From the NCBI GenBank assembly GCA_038961845.1, contig CP152408.1:5394001-5458000 (forward strand): DNA of 64,000 bases. The letters run 5' to 3'. The stretch is from Xylophilus sp. GW821-FHT01B05. Lineage in GTDB: Bacteria > Pseudomonadota > Gammaproteobacteria > Burkholderiales > Burkholderiaceae_C. A program made the position numbers and the translations under genes. The notes under the pieces were generated by a model. It worked only from the letters and a program-made list of their open reading frames with translations. It ran no database searches and was not told where the DNA came from. Positions 24,328-31,563 of the stretch are shown in pieces (the first letter of the stretch is position 1; each line of letters begins with the position of its first letter).

Positions 24328-26394
24328 TCAGGCCGGCTTCACGGCCGGCAAGGTGAAAGAGAAGATGGTACCCGCCACGGCGCCGGGCGCATGGTCGAGG
24401 AAGCCGCCGTGCTGCTCGATCACGGTGCGGCACAGGCTCAGGCCCAGGCCCATGCCCTCGGGTTTGGTGGTGAAGAAAGGGGTGAAGAGCCGCGCGGCCA
24501 CGTCGGCTGGAATGCCCGGGCCGTTGTCGGTCACGGTGAATTCGACCCAGCCGCCGCGCTCGCCCGAGACGGCGCGGCGCACGCCCAGCTCCAGCCGCCG
24601 ATCGCGCACGCCCGGCTGGTCCATGGCCTGCATGGCATTGCGCGCCAGGTTGAGCAGCACCTGCTCGACCATGGTGCGGTCGCACAGCACGCGCGGCAGC
24701 CCGGCTTCCAGCGTGCTGCGCACCTGCACGCCGAGCTTGCGCGCCTGCAGGCTCACCAGCGGCATGACGGCGTCGAGCAAGTCACGCGCACTGGTGGATT
24801 CACGCGCCTGCTCGCGCCGGCGCACGAAGTCGTGCACGCTGCGGATGACGCGGCCGGCGCGCTCGGCCTGCTCGGCGATGCGGCGCATGGCCACGGCGAT
24901 GTCGGCGGCAGCGGTGGTAGCCATGGCGCCGTCGCTGTACTGCAGCAGGTTGAGCGAACCGGTGGCGTAGCTGGAGATCGCCGCCAGCGGCTGGTTCAGC
25001 TCGTGGCTCAGCAGCGATGCCATCTCGCCAACGGTGGCCAGGCGCGCCGTGGCCTGCAGCCGCTCGTGGCTGGCGCGCGAGAGCTCTTCGATGCGGCGCT
25101 GCTCGCTCAAATCCAGGAAGGCGCCCATCCAGCCGGTGTGCAGGCCCTGCGCATTGATCAGCGGCGCCTCGATGATCAGCACCGGAAAGCGCGTGCCGTC
25201 CTTGCGCATGAACAGCGACTCAAAGCCATCACGCGGCGGCAGCTCGCCGGCAAAGCGGTTGGCCTGGCGCTCCAGGTACTCGTCCGAGCGCTCGGGCGGC
25301 CAATAGGGCAGCTCGCCGACGCGGCCCAGCAGTTCCTCGGCACCAAAGCCCACCATCTTGCAGAAGGCCGGGTTGACGTAGGTGATGCGGCCTTCCAGGT
25401 CGCGCGCGCGCAGGCCGGTGACCAGCGAATCCTCCATCGCCTTGCGGAACGCCAGCGCGTCGGCCAGGTCGCGCTCGGCCTGCAGCCGCAGCCGGTTGTC
25501 CTTGACCAGCAGCACCAGCACCGACACCAGCGCGATCGACATGAAGGTCACCAGCGCGGTCAGCACATTGGGGAACAGGTTGGGCGCGCCCTGCCAGCTG
25601 TCCATGCGCAGCACCAGCGCACTGCCCGGCAGGTCCAGCAGTTGCTGGGCGCTGAACTTGCGCGTGCCACGGCGCACCGCGCCATGCAGCGAGGCCAGGC
25701 GCGTGCCGTCGGCCTCGGTGAAGGAGATCTCCTGGTGCCGGCTGATCTGCGGGCCGATCAGGTCGGACAGGACTTCCGGCAGGCCGTAGATCGCCACCAG
25801 GTAGCCGGCGATGCGCGTGCCCACGGTCAGCGGCAGGCACAGCTCGACCACCTCCAGCCCCATGCCGTCGGCGCGCGGCACGAAGTAGCTCGACGAATAG
25901 GACGGGCCATTGAGCCGCCGCGCCGCGCCACAGGTGAGCTGCGTGTCGGAGGATGCCTGCAGCTCTTGTGCCGGCGCATCGAAGGCCACGGTGCGGTAGG
26001 GCGTGTCGGCATGCGCGCGCAGGCTCAGGCTGGCGTCGCGCCATTCGAGGCGTATCAGTTCGCGGTGCACGCGCAGCAACTGCGCAGCCGCCCCTCCCCA
26101 TTCGGCTGGCAGGGGCTGGCTGGCCTGCAGCGCCTGCAGGCTCTGCACATTGCGCGCCAGGCCGCTGCGGATATCGGCCACCGCATCGGCGGTATCGCGC
26201 TCGATGCGGCTTTGCACCTGGCTGGCCTCGTAGCGTCCGGCCAGCCACACCAGGGTGACCAGCATCGCCACCACCAGCACCGCCAGCAACAGCCACAGCG
26301 ACCAGCGCCGCCAGGACCCCTGCAGGCGCCAGGACAGGCGCCACAGCAGGCGTGCCATGCGCCCCAGCCGCAGTTCCTGGCTCGGACGGGCCAT
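24328..26394 (-). CDS. Membrane sensor histidine kinase with PAS domain
   Basis: 688 residues from the ATG at 26394; a longer open frame upstream is the shadow of the nitrilase gene. One membrane helix near residues 33-52, a periplasmic sensor of about 210 residues, a second helix (LTALVTFMSIALVSVLVLLV), a PAS domain (GRITYVNPAFCKMVGFGAEE), and a DctB/FixL-type kinase core: H-box LLSHELNQPLAAISS, N-box LNLARNAMQAM, G1 DNGPGIP, G2 GMGLGLSLCRTVIEQHGG. It lies between a nitrilase and its probable partner regulator, separated by only 2 and 11 bp. Confidence 0.92.
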   Translation of the reverse strand: MARPSQELRLGRMARLLWRLSWRLQGSWRRWSLWLLLAVLVVAMLVTLVWLAGRYEASQVQSRIERDTADAVADIRSGLARNVQSLQALQASQPLPAEWGGAAAQLLRVHRELIRLEWRDASLSLRAHADTPYRTVAFDAPAQELQASSDTQLTCGAARRLNGPSYSSSYFVPRADGMGLEVVELCLPLTVGTRIAGYLVAIYGLPEVLSDLIGPQISRHQEISFTEADGTRLASLHGAVRRGTRKFSAQQLLDLPGSALVLRMDSWQGAPNLFPNVLTALVTFMSIALVSVLVLLVKDNRLRLQAERDLADALAFRKAMEDSLVTGLRARDLEGRITYVNPAFCKMVGFGAEELLGRVGELPYWPPERSDEYLERQANRFAGELPPRDGFESLFMRKDGTRFPVLIIEAPLINAQGLHTGWMGAFLDLSEQRRIEELSRASHERLQATARLATVGEMASLLSHELNQPLAAISSYATGSLNLLQYSDGAMATTAAADIAVAMRRIAEQAERAGRVIRSVHDFVRRREQARESTSARDLLDAVMPLVSLQARKLGVQVRSTLEAGLPRVLCDRTMVEQVLLNLARNAMQAMDQPGVRDRRLELGVRRAVSGERGGWVEFTVTDNGPGIPADVAARLFTPFFTTKPEGMGLGLSLCRTVIEQHGGFLDHAPGAVAGTIFSFTLPAVKPA

Positions 26395-26396
26395 GC

Positions 26397-27224
26397 TCAC
26401 AGCCGCCGGTGCTCCAACGCCGGCAATTGGGTGCGCAGCACACCCAGGCGCGCGGCGTCGAGATCGGCCAGGACCACGCCCGCGCCTTCGGCGCGCTGCG
26501 CCAGCACGCCGCCCCAGGCATCGACCAGCATGCTGTGGCCCCAGGTGCGGCGCCCGTTCTCGTGCTGTCCACCCTGCGCCGCGGCGCAAACATAGGCCAG
26601 GTTCTCGACCGCGCGGGCGCGCAGCAGCAGTTCCCAGTGCGCCTCGCCGGTCACGTAGGTAAAGGCGCTGGGTACCAGCAGCAGGTCGCAGCCCTCGCGC
26701 GCATAGTGGCGGTACAGCTCGGGAAAGCGCAGGTCGTAGCAGACCGACAGCCCGATGCGCCAGGCATGGCCGTCGCGCGAGGGCAGCACGAAGGACGCCG
26801 GCGCGGCGCCCGCCACCAGCGTGCGCGCTTCGTCGAAGGCGGTCTGGCCGTCGTCGAAGCAGAACAGATGCATCTTGTCGTAGCGCGCTGCCCGCTGGCC
26901 GTCGGGCGCAAAGACCAGCGTGGTGTTGTGGGCCCGCGCGCCGGGGACGGCCGTACCGTCCAGGGACACCGGCAACGTGCCGCCCACGATCCACAGCCCC
27001 AGCTCGCGCGCAGCCTGCGCCAGAAAGCGCTGGATCGGGCCGGCGCCGTCGGCCTCCTGCAGCGCGAGCTTGTCGGTATCGCGCCGGCCCAGCACACAGA
27101 AGTACTCGGGCAGCACGGCCAGCTCGGCGCCAGCCGTGGCGGCCTCTTCCAGCAGCGCACGGGCGCTGTGCAGATTGGCGGCCAGTTCGGTGCCGGAGAC
27201 CATCTGGATGGCGGCGACTTTCAT
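26397..27224 (-). CDS. Carbon-nitrogen hydrolase (nitrilase superfamily, Nit1/deaminated-glutathione-amidase-like)
   Basis: 275 residues. The Glu-Lys-Cys triad is visible: AVLPEYFC (Glu), RYDKMHLF (Lys) and GLSVCYDLRFPELYR (Cys). Overall pattern fits the amidase branch that repairs deaminated glutathione or acts as an omega-amidase rather than a true nitrilase. The stop at 26397 is 2 bp from the histidine-kinase start, so the three genes (hydrolase, kinase, regulator) form one operon. Confidence 0.88.
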   Translation of the reverse strand: MKVAAIQMVSGTELAANLHSARALLEEAATAGAELAVLPEYFCVLGRRDTDKLALQEADGAGPIQRFLAQAARELGLWIVGGTLPVSLDGTAVPGARAHNTTLVFAPDGQRAARYDKMHLFCFDDGQTAFDEARTLVAGAAPASFVLPSRDGHAWRIGLSVCYDLRFPELYRHYAREGCDLLLVPSAFTYVTGEAHWELLLRARAVENLAYVCAAAQGGQHENGRRTWGHSMLVDAWGGVLAQRAEGAGVVLADLDAARLGVLRTQLPALEHRRL

Positions 27225-27331
27225 TGTTTTTTCCTTCTCAGTTTTCTATGGAGCACCGCTGGCAGCGCACGCTCCCAAAAACACAAAAGGCCGCGGAGCA
27301 GGCCATACGTAAACCGCCGCGGAACTGGCTT

Positions 27332-27400
27332 TGCCAGGCCGCAGGCGGTGCCCCCTTTAGGGGGTTGGCGCAGACACGAAGTGCGAAGCCTGGGGGTGTC
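27332..27400 (-). repeat. Dispersed GC-rich repeat family B, copy B1
   Basis: Contains CCCCCTTTAGGGGG followed after about 25 bases by GAAGCCTGGGGG. The same layout (CCCCCTCGGGGG, spacer, AGCGTGGGGG) appears on the minus strand of glnE at 33942-34018. It occupies most of the 183-bp gap between yhdP and the nitrilase gene. I recognise this type as a common intergenic repeat of Comamonadaceae. Confidence 0.7.
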
Positions 27401-27407
27401 ATCACAG

Positions 27408-30400
27408 TCAATTGCTCTCGTGGCCCAGGCGCTGGCGACCGGTGAGCTTGTCGATCTTCGGGTCGGCCCAGGCGCCGGTGATGTGGAACTCCTGCGTGGC
27501 GGCCTCTGTCAGCGGGCCGCGCAGGAACATCTGCGCCAGGAAGGTGCCCAGGCCCACGGCCGGGTTGATGACAGCCGCCACCAGCGAGGCGGTGCCGGCG
27601 TTGATCTCGGGCACGACCACCACGCGCAGGTTCTGCGTCTCGTGCTCCAGGTCGGCCTGGCCGTCCATCAGCACGGCGGCGTTGACGCCCTTCATCTGCA
27701 GGTTGTTGGTGCGCGCCACGCCCTGCGCTATGGCGACATCGCCGCGCACGAAGTCAAAGGCAAAGCCTTCGCTGAACACGTCGCGGAAATCCAGCGTCAG
27801 CCGGCGCGGCAGCGACTGCAGCGACAGCACGCTCAACAGCTTGGCCAGGCCCGGGTCGGCCTTGAGGAACTGCCCGGTTTCGACGTTGAGATTGAGCTGC
27901 CCGCTCATCGATGGGTAGTCCGGCCCGAAGGGCGAGCCGGTCCAGCCGACCTGGCCCTGCAGGCGGCCAGCGCCACGGCGTATCACGTCGTGCATGCCGA
28001 AGCGTGCCAGCAGTTGGCCGCTGTCGCGGATGTCCAGCGTGAAGTTCATCAGCGTGCGGTTCTGCGCCGCATCGCCAGTGCTGGGCGCGGGGCGGCCCCA
28101 GTCGCCCGTGGCGGCAAAAGTGGCCTCGGGCATGGACAGGTTGAGCTTGTTCAGATGCCATTCGCGCTGGCGGCCACCGGCGGCGCTGCGGTGCACGGCG
28201 TCGATCTCCAGGCGCCCCAGGCGGCGGCTCTTCAGCTCGAAATCCTCGACCACGATGTCCAGCGCCGGCAGTGCGCTGCCGGCGTCTGCGCTGCGGCCCT
28301 CTTCGAGCAGGGTCTCGACTTCCTTGGTGGCGCTCTCGGGCACCTTCAGCCGCGCCAGCCGCGCGAACAGCCGCGCGCCGCTGTCGCCCGCAGCCGGCCG
28401 GTATTCGGCATAGCCATTGAGTTCTTCCGCATCCATATTGGCGCGCCACACCGTGCCCTGGCGCGAGCCACCGATCACCACCTTGTGCAGAGTCCGCCCT
28501 TCAAGCGACAGCGTGTCGGCCTGCACGGCAAAGGTATCGGGCAGGTAGTCGGCCGCCTCATTGCCCGCTGCCGGGCCGGCCGTTGCGGTCGCGGGCCGGG
28601 CCGCAGTTGCGGGCGGCGCCCCGCCCATCAGCACCGACTCCCAGGCATCGACGTCGAAATTGCCCAGGCGCGCATTGGCAGACACGCCGCGTTCAGCCAG
28701 CAGTGGTTGCTCGTCGGCCGCCAGCCCTATGCCTATGCTGCCGCGCAACACGCGCGGCACCGCGCCGGAGACGTCGCGCTCATAGCGCAGGGCCACCGCA
28801 CTGCCCAGGTCCAACACGACCTGGTCGCGCGCGGCGCCGCGCTCTGGCGCCAGCGCATGGTTGTGGTAGCGCAGCGGCATCGCTGCGTCGGCGGCCTTGC
28901 CCAGCGGCGCCGGCAGGTCCAGGCCCAGGCCCTGCAGGCTGCTGCTCAACTGGATCTCGACCCGGTTGTCAGGGGTGCCCAGCGTGGCGCTGTAGCTGGT
29001 CGAGCCTGAGGCATGCGCGGCCAGGCGCGAGACAAAGCCCAGCTCCGTGGCCTCGCGCAGTCCGGCCGCGCTGACCGTGCCCTGCATGCGCATCGACATC
29101 GGCATTGCCGGCGCGGTGGCCGTGGCCACCCGCATGCCGCCGTCTATGCGGGCATCACCGCCCAGGGTCGATACCTGGATGCCGCTGACACTGAAGCCGC
29201 TCTCGGTAAAGGCCACCGTGCCACGGGTGCGCGCCAGCAGCAGCGAGTCGGGCGTGAAGCGCAGATCATTGCCGGCCAGTTGCACACTGCCCTGCACCCG
29301 CGACTGGTGCATCGTGGCCAATGGCAGCGACAGGTTGAGCTTGAGGTCGGCCGGCCCGGTGACGCTGGCATGCAGGAAAGTGGCGTCGCTGCCGATCAGG
29401 CCGCCGATGGGCGAGCCACTGACCACCGCCAGCATCTCGGCCAGCGGGCCGCGCGCCGCGGCGCTGACCTCGACCACGCTGTGCGCCAGATCAGCGATGC
29501 GCGCATTGGCCTGCTGCACCTGCAGCTCGCCCGGCTTGCCCGGCAGCCCGATGCGGCCGGTGGCGTTGCGGATCTCCATGCTGTTGCGCTCGAACACCAG
29601 CTCGGCCGTCAGCGGCGCCAGCGCCGGCCAGGGCGCTTCGCCCGCCGGCTGGTGGGTGGTGGGAACGTAAGCAAAAGTGGCGTCGCGGATCTGCGCGGCG
29701 ATGCGGAAGTCGCCCTGGCGCGGGTCGGCGAAGGGCATGTGCAAAAGGTCGCCGCGCACGCGGAACTGCACGCCGTTGGCACGGCCGGCCTGCACCGCGT
29801 CACGCACGTAGTGCCGCACGTCGGGCGGGATCACCTGCGGCAGGTAGCGGTGTACCCGCGTGCCGTCGGCGCGCTGCAGGCTGCCGGTCAAATCCAGCAC
29901 ACCGGGAAAACGCGCAGCGCCTTCGCCTGCGGCGCTGTGCCAACTGGCATGCGCCTCGCCCGCCGCGTCGTCATTGGCAAAGCTCAGGCTCGGCACCTCG
30001 ACGGTGATGCGGCTGCCCGCCAGCGTCCAGCGCAGGTCCGCGCGCAGCTTGTCCACCGGCACGGTGGGCTCTTCGAAGATGCCGGGGAACTCCAGCATGC
30101 CGTCGTCCATGGCCAGTTGCGCCGTGCCGCCGGCCTGGTTGAAGTCGAAATCCACGCTGGCGCCGCTCAGGCCGGGCGTGCCTGTAGGCGGGTGCACATG
30201 GCCGCCCGGGGCCGCTGGCGCAACCGCCGACGCCGGCGCTGGCTGCGCCGCCACGGCCAGCCCCACGGCGCGGCCGCGCACCTGGTAGCTGCTGGGTGCG
30301 TTGGCATCACCCTCCCAGCGCCCTTGCAGGTTTTCGATCTGCCCGCGCGGTGCGTGCGCCGCCAGCGCCTGGCGCAGCGACTCGGCCAGCGGCAGGCGCT

Positions 30401-31538
30401 CGCCGATATGGGCCAGCACCGCCAGGTCGATGCGGTCGGCCTGCAGTTCGCCCTGCGCGCCACGCCGTGGCGTGGCCTGGGTGTAGTTCAGCGCGGCATC
30501 GCCCAGCGGCCAGTGCGTGCCGTCGTCGGTGTCGAACTGCAGCCCCTGCGCGGCCAGCGAAAGTTTCGCGTCGCTGTAGGAACCGGACAAGCGGCCTTGC
30601 AGGCGCTGCAGGGCCAGCGGCTGCAGATCGGGCGCAGCGCGCACCTGCACCGCCTCCAGTGCCAGATCGACCACGCCGCCGGCCACACGGCGCTGGCGTA
30701 CGTCGGCCCAGGCACGCAGCGCACCGCGCCCGCTGGCCACGTCCACACCGAATTGGGACAGGTCCACATGCTGGCGCAGTTGCGACACATCGACCTGCGC
30801 GAAGTCGGCATAGCCCTGGCCGACCCAGTCCTGCCAGCGACCATTGCCACCGGCCAGCAGCGGCTGGCGGAAGCGCCCCATCGCGCTGAAGCGCGTGCCC
30901 CAGTCAGGCGGCGGCGTGGCATCCACGCGCAGCGCGTGGCGCCAGGGCCGGTTGCGCAGCACGATGTCCACCTGCGACAGCGCCAGCGGCGCGGCGCCGC
31001 GCTGCTCGTCGGTCCAGCGCACGGTGCCGTTCTTGACCACCACCTCGGTCTGCGAAAACAGCCAGTCGGCCGCGGCGTTGTCCCCGCCCGTGTGCTCGGT
31101 GGAGAGGGCAATGCCCGCAACAAGAATGCGGCCATCGGCCGCCCGCCGCACGTCGAGCTCGGGGGCATCAAGGTAAAGCTGCTCGAAACCATGGTTCCAC
31201 AGCGAGCGTGGCGACAAGGCCACCACCACCTGTGGCAGGCGCAGCGCGGTGCGGCCCTCGGCATCGAGCAGCGCCACGTCGCCCAGCGTGAAGGAGGGCA
31301 CCAGCCCCTCGGAGCGGGCCGATATCTGGCCGATACGCACCGGCACCCCCAAGGCCTTGCTGGCCTCTGCCTCGATGCGGGGACGGAAATCGGCGATTCG
31401 CGGCACAATCCAGCCGTGCAATGCCCCCCACACGGCGAAGAAGCAAAGCCACGCGGCCACCAAAAACCAGAACAACCCACCCGTTACGGCCACCCAGATT
31501 TTTAGCGCGCGTGAGGGGATCTCGATCGGTTCGTTCAT
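27408..31538 (-). CDS. yhdP: YhdP-family AsmA-like giant envelope protein
   Basis: 1376 residues from the ATG at 31538, which leaves a short cytoplasmic segment before one N-terminal membrane helix (LKIWVAVTGGLFWFLVAAWL). The remainder is a very long beta-rich periplasmic domain (DUF3971 plus a C-terminal AsmA-like region with LNLNVETGQFLKADPGLAKL and LQMKGVNAAVLMDGQADLE). YhdP and its relatives bridge inner and outer membrane and are implicated in phospholipid transport. It is divergent from glnE with only 25 bp between the starts, so each promoter must lie inside the other gene. Confidence 0.9.
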   Translation of the reverse strand: MNEPIEIPSRALKIWVAVTGGLFWFLVAAWLCFFAVWGALHGWIVPRIADFRPRIEAEASKALGVPVRIGQISARSEGLVPSFTLGDVALLDAEGRTALRLPQVVVALSPRSLWNHGFEQLYLDAPELDVRRAADGRILVAGIALSTEHTGGDNAAADWLFSQTEVVVKNGTVRWTDEQRGAAPLALSQVDIVLRNRPWRHALRVDATPPPDWGTRFSAMGRFRQPLLAGGNGRWQDWVGQGYADFAQVDVSQLRQHVDLSQFGVDVASGRGALRAWADVRQRRVAGGVVDLALEAVQVRAAPDLQPLALQRLQGRLSGSYSDAKLSLAAQGLQFDTDDGTHWPLGDAALNYTQATPRRGAQGELQADRIDLAVLAHIGERLPLAESLRQALAAHAPRGQIENLQGRWEGDANAPSSYQVRGRAVGLAVAAQPAPASAVAPAAPGGHVHPPTGTPGLSGASVDFDFNQAGGTAQLAMDDGMLEFPGIFEEPTVPVDKLRADLRWTLAGSRITVEVPSLSFANDDAAGEAHASWHSAAGEGAARFPGVLDLTGSLQRADGTRVHRYLPQVIPPDVRHYVRDAVQAGRANGVQFRVRGDLLHMPFADPRQGDFRIAAQIRDATFAYVPTTHQPAGEAPWPALAPLTAELVFERNSMEIRNATGRIGLPGKPGELQVQQANARIADLAHSVVEVSAAARGPLAEMLAVVSGSPIGGLIGSDATFLHASVTGPADLKLNLSLPLATMHQSRVQGSVQLAGNDLRFTPDSLLLARTRGTVAFTESGFSVSGIQVSTLGGDARIDGGMRVATATAPAMPMSMRMQGTVSAAGLREATELGFVSRLAAHASGSTSYSATLGTPDNRVEIQLSSSLQGLGLDLPAPLGKAADAAMPLRYHNHALAPERGAARDQVVLDLGSAVALRYERDVSGAVPRVLRGSIGIGLAADEQPLLAERGVSANARLGNFDVDAWESVLMGGAPPATAARPATATAGPAAGNEAADYLPDTFAVQADTLSLEGRTLHKVVIGGSRQGTVWRANMDAEELNGYAEYRPAAGDSGARLFARLARLKVPESATKEVETLLEEGRSADAGSALPALDIVVEDFELKSRRLGRLEIDAVHRSAAGGRQREWHLNKLNLSMPEATFAATGDWGRPAPSTGDAAQNRTLMNFTLDIRDSGQLLARFGMHDVIRRGAGRLQGQVGWTGSPFGPDYPSMSGQLNLNVETGQFLKADPGLAKLLSVLSLQSLPRRLTLDFRDVFSEGFAFDFVRGDVAIAQGVARTNNLQMKGVNAAVLMDGQADLEHETQNLRVVVVPEINAGTASLVAAVINPAVGLGTFLAQMFLRGPLTEAATQEFHITGAWADPKIDKLTGRQRLGHESN

Positions 31539-31563
31539 GGTGGGCTTGGATGTGACAGGAATT

